Assembly (NCBI GenBank): GCA_002270565.1
Contig: NQMI01000182.1
Span: 1 to 64,000 of the forward strand
Source: Stenocarpella maydis
Lineage: Eukaryota > Ascomycota > Sordariomycetes > Diaporthales > Diaporthaceae
Reading direction: 5' to 3'
DNA: 64,000 nucleotides
Shown here one piece after another: positions 1 through 11,292 of this stretch. Position 1 is the first letter of the stretch. Each line of letters begins with the position of its first letter. The position numbers were made by a program, and so were the translations under genes. The notes below the pieces were generated by a model that made no database searches, was not told the origin of the DNA, and saw nothing but the letters and a program-made list of their open reading frames with translations.

Positions 1-140
1 TAAAGATGATATATTTAAAGTTTGAAAAGAAGAAAAAATTTTATTATAATGATATCGCGGTATTTATGATAGGGTGGGTCCGACGCGTACGCGGGTATGG
101 GGTGGTCCGAATCAGGGGGTGGTCCGAATGTGGGCCCTTT
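1..140. other. Flanking DNA at the broken retrotransposon end
   Basis: This short stretch is partly GC-rich, unlike the AT-rich DNA that follows. It carries a direct repeat of the 11-mer GGTGGTCCGAA around 100-130. Recognisable retrotransposon coding similarity stops near position 140, so this looks like a truncation or insertion boundary. No gene is visible. Confidence 0.4.
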
Positions 141-2164
141 GACTTAATAGTATGTTGAGAGAATTACAAATAATGTTGCTAGATTATAATAGCATTAATA
201 ATAGCAAGCAGCTCTAAATCTCTAACCCCATAGCATTATTCTATTATAGTTAGTTTTTGAGATCAGAATGCAATAGGGTGCTATAAGCCATTAGAGATTT
301 ACAAGATAACTGCTCCAATAGCATTAATAAATGCATTAGTTTCAAGTCAGGTGCACAGCAAGAGCACATAGTAGTATAGGATAGGTGCTATTATAAAGAG
401 GAGCTTAAGGTGCTTAAATGCTACTTTAGCATAGAGTGGGAGCTTAATAGGCCCCGCAGCCCTGCCCTTAAGGAGATCTATAAATAGCAAGATAATCTTT
501 AAGAAGGCCTTAATAAAGCATTAGTAGAACCCTATAAAACCTAGGAAGATATAAATATTATATATGCTATATAGGAGCGGCCACTCCTTTATAGCGGCAA
601 TATAGCCGCGCTTTATGGATATTTCTAATGGGGTAATAATAAACCTAAGGAATTCTACTTAAGTAGTTTAAAATTTACATTTCTCTATATTTAGGAAAAG
701 TCCTTACTATTATAGGCATTTAAAAATGCTATATATATACTATATATATATATCATTATTATTACTATATATTAGGATATTATCTAGATATATAATATAA
801 TATATATTAATAAGCCCTATAAGGGTGCAGTCAATATATGCCTGGAATATAGTGGGTGCATTTATAAGTCTGAAGGGCATAACCATATACTTAAAGTAGC
901 TATATTTTATGTGAAATACTGTTTTCTACTTATTACCTTTGCTAATTTATATCTAATAGTATACTTTATGAATATTAAGCTTGGTATATACTTGGGCAGT
1001 TATAAGCTGGTTAAGGATCTCTAAGACTAGTAGCAATAGTGTGCGATCTTTGCATATAATGCGATTTAGCGCATAGTAGTTAATGTAAAGGTGCAGCTTC
1101 CCACCCTTCTTAGGCACAATTATAATAGGCGCGCCTATAGGGCTGGTAGAGGGTCTAATAAATCCTTATGCAAGCATATCGTTCAAGTAGCACTAAAGTA
1201 CCTCTAATTTCGCGCCTAAAAGGGGGTATAGTGGTCCCTAAGGGGGTTAGGCACCCTTCTTAAGTTCAATCTTATAGTCGGTTAGGGTATGCTAAGGGAG
1301 GATATATAATGCCTCTTCTAAGTAGAGATCCTTAAAATCAGTATATTTAGTGGGTAGATATGCTATAGATATAGCGGGTTTACTCCCCTTATTAGGGTCG
1401 TTTTGCACAATAGGGTGACTATATATAGCTATAGTAATAGTGCTTAGGGGAAGCTGCTTGTTTAATATGTGGACGCTAAGCTATTCCTCCTATAGCGGAA
1501 AGCACTATTGTTATTTCCTCTATTGAATTAAAGGGTTAACTAACTTAAGCCATGGAAACCCAAGGATAATGTTATTACTCGGGAGGTTGGCAATAATAAA
1601 GTGATAATGTTGTATATATGTAGCGCTATAGGAGTCCGTTAGCTTAATGAATAAGGAGCAACTCTTATATAATAGGATAGGTTTATAATTAATACTAATG
1701 AGCTATAGTCCTTCCTTAAAATAGTAGTAATGCTTGTATATTATAATAGCATTATAACTAATTAGGTTTTCCTCTGCTCCTAAGTTTATAATTACCTAAA
1801 AGAATTCCATCTAATTTATAATTTGAACTTTTATGCTAATGTGGAGTTGTCATTTCTCTAATGCTGCATTATCTATAACTTGTTGCACCCGTAACCTAAG
1901 GGGTTGCTAATTTACTTTAGAGAGGGCTTTGGGGCATTGTGCAGTAATATAACCCTTCTTTTTATAGTTGCAGCATGTAGTATCTGGGCATAGGCTGCTA
2001 GTATAATCACGCGCCCTACAGGTATAGCAGCTGCTTCTGCATGGCTCGGGGTATGTGTTTGAGTAGTGTTCCTGCTGGTAGCAGTTAAAGCAGGTGACTG
2101 GGAGTATTAGCTGAGGAGGTAGTGCTATAGGTTCCCTCTTGATTGCTAGCCTGGGATCATTCAT
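140..2164 (-). mobile_element. RIP-degraded Ty3/gypsy retrotransposon (gag knuckles, protease, RT, RNase H)
   Basis: Reading the minus strand, domains come in Ty3/gypsy order. Gag zinc knuckles lie at 1907-2164, an aspartic-protease-like segment at about 1510-1800 (NLGAEENLIS where DSGAEGNFIS-type sequence is usual, and later ILGFPWL), reverse transcriptase at about 760-1360 (GFIRPSTSPIGAPIIIVPKK, then MPFRLINAPTIFQ, then YLDN in place of YxDD), and an RNase H/connection segment at about 240-700 (EFLRFIITP, FLGFIGFY). Many TAG/TAA stops interrupt the frame. The catalytic Asp of protease and the second Asp of the RT box read Asn, and knuckle Cys/His ligands read Tyr. These are G->A or C->T changes expected from RIP. 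No integrase or LTR is visible; the 3' end is cut near 140. The element is inactive. Confidence 0.9.
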
Positions 2165-3889
2165 TATTATATCTCTGCTGATTGTATACTACACTAAGGC
2201 AGCTTAGGGGTTATTATAATAGTAAGCAATATATCCTACCTAGTAATAGGTATAGCAGGTGGGGGACCTAGAGTATTACTAGGGTAAGGGTGGTGTATAT
2301 GCGGTAATGGTATTGCTTTATATCATCCCTTATGCTACCTTAATTCTTTATACCTAGCTAACTAGTGCCTCTTAGGTACTAGGGATCTGTACTTGCATAT
2401 AGATAGCAATATAAATACTAGGCTGGAACCTATTAATTACATTATTAACCTAGTGGGTCTCGCTAGAAGTATAAGGCGATTCCATCTCAGCTTCCTAATA
2501 CCATTATATAAACTTCATAATGAGCTTATTTGCTTACTATATAATATACAAGAGTGTTGCAACCGCAGTAATAGTACATATAGTAGGATTAGAAAGTTAG
2601 TTATATAGGAAACTCTTAAATTCCTTTAAGGAAATAGTAAGGGGGTCTGTATTTTAATCCCATTATCTTATAATAAAGCTAATCCAATCCTGCTTGGGAG
2701 TACCTTTCAAGCAGCATATAGTATACCCAACTTGTTCCTAGGGCTCCTTGATTTTATATAGGCGAAGGTAATAATGGAGGTTATATAGGAAGGTCTATAG
2801 GGCTATATATAAATCACTACTATACGAGAGTATGGGGAGACCACCGGGGCAATGGATAGGCTCAATCGCGGCGCCTATACTGCTAGTGTTAGGGTTGCAG
2901 CAAGAAATAATGACTTCAGTAACATCCAATCCTGGGTTGGGGGTCTGGGCTGGGCTGCCTTCTCCGCTAAGAAGTAGCATGAGCTTAGCTCTCTTGGTAT
3001 AAAAACGCTATTAAATAGCCTTACCCTACAGCTATTAGTTGAGTTCCTTTTCCTTATATTTAAGTTCCACGCTACTAAGACCCTAGTCTAACGCTATATC
3101 TTTAATGCTAGCTTAAAGGGAGGCTATTGCATTAGAGGGGTCTTAAGCAGCCTGGGAGAAGGGGATCTAGCTGGCCTTATGCTGGGGGTTATGCCACTGC
3201 CGCTCGAGCGCAGCGGTATCAGTATGTGAGCGCATAGCATGTATATTAGGTGCCATACTGGTGCCTCAAACGGTCTACTCCCTAAAAAGGGTATAATAAT
3301 TAGACTATTAGAGTATAGGGTTGCAAGTAGAGTGAATGAGTGCATATAGTATAGGCTTAGTATATGTGGAGTGAGGGAGCAGTATATTCAGGAGCAAGGA
3401 GCTATTAATCATTGCCCCCCCTCCTTCCTTCTCCCATCCCCTTCCTTAGCTGTTTTTTTATAGACTGACCTGCGTCTACGCTATATAGTCTCTGCGCGGC
3501 CTTACCGCGGTTATAACTAGCCTTTGTTTCGTGCTCTGCCCATTCTGAGGGTTGTTGAGTCGTTCTTCCTAACCCTAAGTTATTCCTTTTGTGGCCCAGC
3601 ATAGGTCCAGGCAGCGGTATCGCTGCTTCCTCGATGCTTCCTCCGAGCATGCGACCCTGGGTCCTGACAAAGATCTTCCCCACTTGGGCGTCAGCTCTAG
3701 GAGCATGTTGGTACAGGGGTGAGAAAGGAAACGGGCGACTTCATCTTGCCACGGTCATCGATCTGCTGCCTGACCGGAGACAGCCATCTTACTCCTCGTG
3801 TCCTGAAGTCCCTCGAGTGATTTGTAACCAGGCCGTCTTTTAATATTTGTTGGACCTCGCGTACCGGAACATATCGAAGCACCACCATC
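2165..3889. other. AT-rich degenerate DNA, probable gag remainder then unique sequence
   Basis: From 2165 to about 2990 the minus strand continues upstream of the zinc knuckles with many stops and is probably the eroded gag N-terminal region, though no motif proves it. From about 3120 base composition becomes balanced and several short ORFs occur on both strands without recognisable similarity. No LTR pair was found. The last 50 bases before 3890 would be the leader of the methyltransferase fragment. Confidence 0.4.
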
Positions 3890-4310
3890 ATGGCGTCACA
3901 AGACAACGGCAGTAGTTCCTCCGGTGCTCGCAAAGCCGACTACGTATTCACGAGGGATTTCCTGGATAACAATCGGTGCGTGGCCCTGCCTGGTCGTGCC
4001 GCTTTTGGCTTCTGGGCATGAAATGCCAACCAAATGTAATCAAAGCATCAAGTTGATGCACACGCTGTGGTCCAAGATCTTCGGCTACAACGTTCACCCA
4101 AAGATCCCAACCAACCGCCCCGGCTTGCGAGTGGCAGACGTCGGCACGGGCACAGGGTAAGCCCCCGGCCCCAGGGCTTAACCAGGCGCTGCCGATGGCC
4201 TCTCTGCTCACACTCCCCTGGCGATAGCATGTGGCTCTCCGATGTCCGTGAGAGAGTGGTCGCGCCTGTCAGCTCTCCAAAGTCCCTTCAACTCAAGTTC
4301 TTCTCTGCAC
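3890..4310 (+). pseudogene. Truncated SAM-dependent methyltransferase, N-terminal fragment
   Basis: An ATG at 3890 opens a Ser-rich leader followed by YVFTRDFLDNNR. A 70-bp intron (3976-4045, GTGCGT...AAAG, branch-like TAATC) joins this in frame to the segment LMHTLWSKIFGYNVHPKIP and then LRVADVGTGTG, the glycine-rich SAM-binding motif I of class I methyltransferases of the fungal secondary-metabolite type. A second intron begins at 4157 (GTAAGC) and ends before a segment reading MWLSDVRERV, again as expected for the family. After about 4260 similarity stops and the frame runs into unrelated DNA just before the convergent gene at 4378-5105. About 75 of the usual 270-300 residues remain, so the fragment cannot encode a working enzyme. 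The intact splice sites argue that truncation is fairly recent. Confidence 0.7.
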
Positions 4311-4377
4311 GCCGAAGTCAACCGAGGCAGTTCTCAAGGCAAGCCCATCAAGCTATTTGTCAACAAAGACCCGTCCA

Positions 4378-5105
4378 TCACACACACCGCATCGCCCCCG
4401 TCGGCCCACCCCGAAAACCCCCGATCCCATCCAGCTGCTGCCTCAACCCGTCCACCGCACGCTGCGAAGGCTCATCGTCCGCGCCATAGACCACATCGAA
4501 GCGTACGTCCTTCCCGCTGCGGCGCACCCACGCGGCGCTCGCCAGCGTCACCACGAGCCGCATGACCTTGACCTGCTCGACCGCCACGGCAACCGCGGAG
4601 GCCGTCGAGGTCGCCCAGTGCACGCGCGGGAGCGCATCGGCGTCAGCGTCAGCGTCAGCGTCAGCGCTCCCCTCCCCCTCCGCGGGCGTGGGCTTCGGCA
4701 GGGCCAGGTCGAAAGTGACGGCGGCCGGGGGCGGGAGCTTTGAGAGGGCGTGGCGCCAGGCGTTGCCGAGGGCGGTGATGTCGAGGAGCTCTGGGCCGCG
4801 GGCGTCGCTGGCGCGGCCGTTGGGCATGCGCACGATGCGGGAGGAGGGGTTGCGGCAGGCGGCGGGCATGGCTGGGGTGGAGAGAGGCTGGAGAAGGGGG
4901 AGGGTGATGTGCTCCGTGGTGGAGTCGGGCTGAGGGGGGAGATGGAGAGGCTGGACAAGTCGATGGCGAGGATGTCATTGTCATCGCCGGGGAGGTCTTC
5001 GGATTGGACTGGATCCGTGATTGTGGGTTGAGAGGTGGAGGTGGGGAGGACGGAGGTGGAGGTGTCCTCTGTGGCGGTGGATGGAGAGTCTTTGGTAGAA
5101 GTCAT
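4378..5105 (-). CDS. Hypothetical protein, frame-broken, with short Ala/Asp repeat
   Basis: An ATG at 5105 starts a Ser/Thr/Pro-rich acidic N-terminus (about 60 residues, ending near DILAIDLSSLSIS). Downstream the plausible protein continues in a different frame (MPAACRNPSSRIVRMPNGR, GPELLDITALGNAWRHALS, then FDLALPKP) to a stop at 4378. The frame change falls near a run of six C (around 4930 on the minus strand), so it may be a sequencing or real one-base indel; no acceptable intron joins the halves. The C-terminal part includes a short (AD)n tract from GCGTCA repeats near 4640-4670. I do not recognise the family. It converges on the methyltransferase fragment; their ends are within about 100 bp. 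Confidence 0.5.
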
Positions 5106-6349
5106 ATTATCGGTGACAAGATGGGCTTAGGTTGTGTTGAAGATGAAGGTGGTGGATGGCAAAACCAAACGTGAATGCGGATTGTAGGATGAGACGGTGA
5201 GAGAAAAAGAGAGGCAAGAGACACTTGTAGAGCCTTTTTAATACACGTTGGATGCGAGAACACTGCGAGACTAGGGTGTCATGCTCGCCACCCATAAGCA
5301 GCCGGGGGTGGCGTTGTGGAACATATCAACTGCGGATGGCTGCAGCCTAAAAACGAGCATTATACTTACTACTATTTATAATCCCTCTATTAGCTCTATT
5401 TATTTACAAGAAAGCATAATTACTATACCTTAATAATATGCTGCCCGTGCCGTCGATCTCGGCGTCGCAGACGCCCGTGTTGGCTTTTGAGATGGTGTTC
5501 GCCAAGATGGGGAAGGGCTGGCTGGCATTAGGGGTTGCGGCTGCGGTTGCGTTCATGCGGGCCAGCTGTTGCTGGTGCCAGTAGGGGACTGGCCCGTGGT
5601 GGTATCCGAATGAGGAGGGGTTTGTGGCGCGCCAGGCGACTGCACCGTTCTCAAAGCCGACGCGTCTAAGCATTGTTGCCATCGATTCAATCGGCCATGG
5701 CGTTGCTTGCGTCGCGCTATCATGGACGTTGTCGTGGGTGCAGGAAGTGCGGGCTTGGGACGCTGAACCAGCCACCACTCCAGGCACTCATTTTGGTCAT
5801 AGCGTTTTGACAAGGATCGAACTCGATCGGATGATTGACGTTCCGTTATTAATCCGAGCATATGCTGAGCATATGCTGTTGCTATGAAATGGTGTTGTCG
5901 AGGTGGATTGATTAATTTGCTGTGCCGGTCGAGATGCTGTGTTGACTGACTGGTTGTGGTTTGGTAAACTTGCCCACGTTCTGCCATGCAATTGGGGGAA
6001 CCATAACTAGCTCACCGTGGTACTTCCCCAGAGTCTTCTTCGTCTAACAAAAAGTGAATTAAACACTGAGGACTTTGGGTAAGATGATATGGAAGGTTTG
6101 AAACTGGATGTATTGAAACCTGCAGCACCAAAATCAAGCAAAGCGTTGAGTGAAGAGACTCTGCCAGACTATTCCATTGTGCAGACAGGTAAATACTTGG
6201 TGCCTACGTAGATACGTAGGTAGCTTCAGGGTTAGGGTGTCTGCGAATATTCCTACCTAGGTCACGCCACAGACAACATCTCTTACAATATCTTCGACTG
6301 CATTATAACTTGACGACTGAGCCCGCAAGCCCAGGAAACAGTTGCCATC
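5106..6349. other. Intergenic; possible decayed ORF at 5404-5787
   Basis: Upstream of the hypothetical gene and of the dehydrogenase. On the minus strand 5404-5787 encodes a protein-like stretch (MLRRVGFENGAVAW, FGYHHGPVPYWHQQQLARMN, ILANTISKANTG) with good codon use but no full-length gene; an AT-rich block at 5340-5410 interrupts it. I cannot name it. Around 6200-6225 is a small palindromic cluster of TACGTAG/CTACGTA motifs. The 5' leader of the dehydrogenase should lie just before 6350. Confidence 0.35.
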
Positions 6350-7189
6350 ATGTCCCAGAGCGAGGGGAAGCCGTCATCGCCCTCCAATGTCCCGACAATC
6401 CTGATCACCGGCGCCTTCTCCGGTCTCGGCCGCGCCTTCTTCGAGCACTTCGCCGCATCACAACCCAACGAGTTCTCGTCATCAAGCTCAAGCCCGGACT
6501 TCAAGGTCATCGGCATCGACAGGCAGCCCTGGCCAGACAAGGATGGGAACCCCCAGCCCAGCCACGCCCACGGCCCCCGCTCCACCTACGTCCAAGCGGA
6601 CGTGACCTCGCCGCGCCACGAGCTCGATGCCCTCGCCCGCAGGTGGATAGGCGAGGCCTCCCCGCTGGCCCTCGTCGTCCACAGCGCCGGCGTCCGCGGG
6701 CTGGTCCCCGGCGTTGAGCTCCGCAGGTCCGAGGACGTCGCGGCCGCCGAGGCGCTGGGCGTCATGGACGCGGCCACGATGATGTCGGCCTTTGAGGTCA
6801 ACGCCGTGGGGACCTTCAACATCCTCGCCGCCGTGCTGCCCAACCTGCGCCTGGCCGCCTCGCGGGGCATGAGGCCCAGGGTGGTTGTCATGTCGTCGCG
6901 GAACGGCAGCGTGGCCTCCAACGTGACCGGGGGCGCGTACGCGTACCGCGCGAGTAAGGCGGCGGTGAACGCGGTCGTGAGGAGCTTGAGTATTGATGTG
7001 CCTGAGGTTTGCTTTGCGCTGGTTCACCCGGGGAGGGTGGAGACGGGCTTGGTCAGTGTGAGGGAGGATGGGGCAGTGAGCTGTGAGGAGAGCTTGCGGA
7101 CCATGCTGCCGGTGCTGGAGCGGTTGGGGGAAGGGCATCTGAGGAGTGGCTGTTTCGTGGATCGCTTCGGGGAGGTAATTCCGTGGTAG
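6350..7189 (+). CDS. Short-chain dehydrogenase/reductase (SDR)
   Basis: Single-exon gene of 279 residues, the usual length for a classical SDR. The NAD(P)-binding Rossmann motif TGAFSGLG sits at residues 20-27, the HSAG element (NNAG equivalent) near 111, a Ser in MSSRNGS near 180 and the catalytic Y199-R-A-S-K203. HPGRVETGL follows, as in PGxxxT motifs. No signal peptide or membrane segment is seen, so it is presumably cytosolic. SDRs of this type oxidise alcohols or reduce carbonyls using NAD(P)(H); the substrate cannot be told from sequence. The fold resembles the CsgA/C-factor-like sporulation SDR group more than polyketide reductases. The start chosen is the first ATG (CCATCATGT context) and leaves the Rossmann strand 16 residues in, as is normal. 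No linked pathway genes are visible. Confidence 0.9.
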   Translation: MSQSEGKPSSPSNVPTILITGAFSGLGRAFFEHFAASQPNEFSSSSSSPDFKVIGIDRQPWPDKDGNPQPSHAHGPRSTYVQADVTSPRHELDALARRWIGEASPLALVVHSAGVRGLVPGVELRRSEDVAAAEALGVMDAATMMSAFEVNAVGTFNILAAVLPNLRLAASRGMRPRVVVMSSRNGSVASNVTGGAYAYRASKAAVNAVVRSLSIDVPEVCFALVHPGRVETGLVSVREDGAVSCEESLRTMLPVLERLGEGHLRSGCFVDRFGEVIPW

Positions 7190-8589
7190 ACCTGCATGTC
7201 GTTTCATCGGAATCACTGCCGCACCGTCTTTGATTCTATAAGTCGCCTAAGAAGACGGACATAACAGCCTCCTTGTGATCGTGTAAGCAAGTCAGGGACT
7301 GGCACGCTGAAAGGACATACTGCAGCAGATTGTCGTTGCTACTAGGCACTGTATACCTCCGCGGAAATTATTTTGCATTCCGCCGCCAGTAGCAGAGGCA
7401 TAGCCGCCGGGGCAATATGGTCCAGGCCCTTCGTGCTATGAGAACTTCGGATCGTCAGCCTACTCAAGGTAAAATGACAAATCCATCGCATGGCCCAGGG
7501 CTCTTACAATAACATAACTGTCGCAGCATTTCTTCAGACACAACCAACAATTCAAGCTGATGGCCCTCGGGAGTTCCGGTTGCTTTGCCACGATCCATGC
7601 CTCCCCCCCCCTTTCAAGCCCCTCTAAAAAGAAAAAGAAAAAAGAGCAATGTTCCCCCCAGACCTCCCGCAAACCTGTCTCTCAACAGCTCGGATACTTG
7701 TGATCGTCCCCAGGCCCTAAGATTCATGTCTTCTGCAGCACATCACCTCTGCATTCGAGGAGCCCCTTCCCGCCCCTGGCGCTCCCCGAGGAGCACATTC
7801 AGCGCTTCCCCCAACGTGTACATCTCTCAGCCACGCCTTCGACGTTTGTTTTCTTTTTTCGATCCGTCCTCCAAGTAGCCAGACCAGTGAAAGCCCGCCG
7901 TGGCGTAGTCGAGACCCGCTCGAGACGAAGTAAACTAGAGTTTCGACTAGAGATGATAAATTCACAGCACTCCAGGAACTAGACCTGCCGATTATAAAAT
8001 CAATAACTAAACCTAAATGAGATACCAAACATGGCGCTATGCCAAAAGTCACTAGCTGGGTGTCACAAGTATGACTACGACTCAACTCGCGCGCCTATTT
8101 CCATGTTCCTTTCCGGTGGAACATCCCGGTAGGGCTGAATAGGCGAGGCCCAAGCATGCCATTGGGCACGAGTCCCTGTACCTGCGTCCGATGGTGGGTC
8201 GCAGAGTCAAGATGTTCGGGCGGTGGTGCCCCACAAGCCGAGCGAGTGGCTGGGGCTGGGGCTGGGGCTTAAATCCGACCTCACCTCGTCCGGGCGACGC
8301 TGGGTAATTGATGGCTGGTCGCTCTTCCGGTCGACCAAAAAACAACAAAACCAACGGCAGACGGCACAAGCGTGTCGTTTGCAAGTGAGGGATGCCACGA
8401 TCGCCATGGTATTACGGTACCTATCGAAGGGCTCCAGCAGGATCTTCTAAACTACCGCCACAGTCAGGGCTTTTCAAGACCACATTTTTTTGATACCCTC
8501 TCTGTCCGTCTCTCTCTGTCTCTCACAGGACAGCTCCACTCCAAGCAAGCGACCGCCCTATCACGTCGGCGTGCCGTTTATCAAGTGGT
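7190..8589. other. Intergenic between convergent genes
   Basis: Between the 3' ends of the dehydrogenase and the BTB-like gene. It holds pyrimidine-rich tracts (for example 8485-8530) and several short ORFs with no recognisable product. I see no RNA gene or repeat of note. Confidence 0.5.
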
Positions 8590-9831
8590 CTACCACATGC
8601 CCTCAGAGGCAGCGGCCCAGGAAGGCGCCTCCTCGGTGGGTTTGCCCCAGTCGCCACCGCCCTCCTTGGACACCATCGCGGCAGCCTGGCTCCACCCGTC
8701 GCCGGTGACGGTGGCCGAGTCCCAGCCGCCGTCAGCAGGGTTCTCGAGGCTGTCGAAGCCGCTGTCGGCGGGCGAGGCGGAGGCCCCGGCGTCGCGGGCG
8801 CGCTTCCGCTCGTCGCGCTTGCCCTCGATGTAGTCCTTCTTCTTGCCGAACTGCTCGTGCAGGTCGTCGTCGAGCTCCTTGGAGCCGGCGCGCATCTCCT
8901 CGAGCCGGGAGGCGTACTGGTCGTACTCGGGCTCGTCGAGCTTGTGGCTCCACCAGGTCTCGAAGATGGAGATGGCGGCGACCTCGCGCAGGTCGCTGGT
9001 GAGCTCGGTGTCGTCCTTGTTGTAGATGCGCTCGACGAGATCGAGGTTGATGACGTGCTTGCGGGCGTAGCCGGGGGCGCGCTGTAGGAGATGGTCAGCC
9101 TGGGCTTGAGGGGACGGCGCAATTGGAGTGGGTGCGGCCTTACCTTCTTCAGGCCGTTCTGCAGGGAGCCCTCGGGGATTTGCAGGTAGTTCGCCGCTGC
9201 GATGACCTGAAGGAGGACATGCAGCTGGTGGGGGCGCTCGTACTCGTGCAGATCCTCCTTGGTCTTGGTCTCAAGCTCATCGATCTGGCATTTCATTCAG
9301 TATCCATCGTTTCCCGTGGGACGGTGGCATTTGAGATCGCTCTGGCAATTGCCGAGATGGGGGTTTCTGGCTTGGGAGGGCTCACGTCGGGGAACTTGAC
9401 ATCATTTCCCTCGTCCATGCACAGCTTGATCCAGTCGAGGATCAGCTTGTAGACGCTGAGGTGCTGCCCGTCCAGGACCAGGAAATCAGGGTTCGCATCG
9501 AGCTGCTTCTTCCAGACAGGGCTGAAGGTGGCCAGGGCGGTGCGGGGAAAGGAGTCCATGAAGGGAGTCAGCGGCTTGTGGGGACCAGCCTTCTGCCAGA
9601 TCGGGATGTACTTGTCATCGCCTGTCTGGATCTTGTCGCGAAGCCTATTTTTTGTGATGGCACGCGCGCGGTGGTCAGGTAAAGGGTGGAAGCCGTATGT
9701 GGTAAGAAGCTGCAAACGACGCAGCCCACAACGTCAGGCCGGTCTGCAGGGGGGGAGACTCACTCCTCGAGGTCCCTCTGGCGCAGGCGCTTAGGCTTGA
9801 GAGCCTGATCGACCTGTGGGTAGTCCTCCAT
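8590..9831 (-). CDS. Hypothetical protein, BTB/POZ-like region and Lys/Arg-rich C-terminus
   Basis: Four-exon model on the minus strand. Exon 1 starts at ATG 9831 (MEDYPQVDQALKPKRLRQRD). Exon 2 is about 9709-9386, exon 3 9284-9144 and exon 4 9081-8590. The introns 9285-9385 (GTGAGC...CCAG) and 9082-9143 (GTAAGG...ACAG) keep frame. The exon 1/2 join is not solved: the best donor (GTGAGT at 9763) is out of phase with the coding frame of exon 2, so the first exon or its donor may be wrong. The middle (FLVLDGQHLSVYKLILDWI, later LLQVIAAANYLQIPE) looks like the helical core of BTB/POZ folds, which recruit cullin E3 ligases or oligomerise. The C-terminal 80 residues are charged (FGKKKDYIEGKRDERKRARD) and then Gly/Ser/Trp-rich. 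Function unknown. Confidence 0.7.
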
Positions 9832-11292
9832 GATGGCGCAGGAAGGTGTTTGCTCCTAGTCGAAGACGGCGAGGAGCTGTTGGGCTTGGCCTTGGGGGCT
9901 TGGGTTGAGGTCGGGGGCGGTGGTCAACTGACGGCTGGGGCGGGGAGCTGCAAGTCAAGACGGGACGGGTTCAATGTTTACAAGGCTGAAGGGCAGGCGT
10001 CGAAGGGGGGCCCCGCAAGCACACCAGGGCTGGGGCGCCGGGGAAAGCTTGCCGGCCGCGAAACAGTGAGGTCGAAAGGTAAGAAATGGGGCGAGATACG
10101 GACTAGGAAGACGAACAAACGGCAGCTGCAACAGGGCAGGTTCTTTTAGAAGGACGGAGCCTGCGGAGTGCCTCAAGCACATGTCTTGTCCTGGATCGAT
10201 AATGTCTGGGCCCCTTGCATAATACTCAGAACGAGACAAAGGGGGCGAGTGGTGGGCTTAAATGCCCGGTCAAAGAGGTAGTCGCCCAACAGCATCAAGT
10301 GTCTCTCTTCCCATTGAGTGGAGGCCTGGCCAAAAGTGCCGGCGTCACTGAGGCCAAGTTGGTTCTGATCATCGTCTCAAAATCCTGAAGCCTCTTGGCC
10401 AGTGTTCCGCGCAGAGTAGGACAATAGATACAAGCATTCCAGGATTTGTTTCCAGACCACAGGCGATTTTCCAAGTAAAACCTGACCGTCGGTGAGGCCA
10501 AATGCCGTACTTTTGCATCTTTGCGCTCTGTGGCCGTTGCCCTTCTGGGTCTAATGCAAGTAGCCGCCCGATGACTCCTACGCCTGTTGCTTCCTTGGTC
10601 GCACCATCAAGGTTTTGGCCTCCTGCCGAGGGAGTGTTTTTTTGTATCTTTTTGCAACCTTCTGCCGCACATTGCCACACAGCCAGCCTCTCAGCTGGCA
10701 ATGGATCAAATGGAGCTGGTGGGATCCATTTGTCTTGAGGCCTGTGAGAATCGTTCGACGAGCATCCCGGAGATTGCTTTCGTTGCAAGCTGCTGCCAGT
10801 TTGTGGCCTATGGCACGATTCGAGTCGACAAAGTTCGATGTCCTCAGCATCTTGTCAGTAAGCGTACCTAGGTACTTAATGATAGCCTCGGGGTGTTCCC
10901 GTGGCCGACAAGATCGATACGAGCCATCAGGATCGCACATTTCTCCTTATAAACTTTGATGATAGTCGTTCTACAGAAGAATGAAAATATTCCATTTAAG
11001 AGAAAAAACCCCGCAAGTTCATTATCTACCACCGAGGTCACAGCAAGCGCCCAAACATTGGCGCAAAACGATTCCGAGTATTCCGACCACGCGCATCCAA
11101 CACAATGCATCGCTGCCAACAGAAGTGATCCTGCATGTTCATGCATCCCTCCGTGAATACCCCGCATGGAGGCTGGTGCAGCTGTTGTCAAAAATGGTTC
11201 AGTTTTACAAACTATCTTCTTATACCACCTATGATACATATATGACCAGGTACAGAGGCAACCCTGCTAATTTCAATGGCCTCCCGGCGCTA
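9832..11292. other. Intergenic, no gene recognised
   Basis: Contains the upstream region of the BTB-like gene and downstream region of the membrane-protein gene. Short ORFs up to 217 codons occur in both directions but show no domain, and the longest (10981-11634 +) overlaps real coding sequence on the other strand. Nothing else stands out. Confidence 0.5.

Noticed and set aside
6488..7216. 242-codon minus-strand ORF
   Set aside because: Shadow of the dehydrogenase gene on the plus strand; His/Arg/Gly-rich without any motif.
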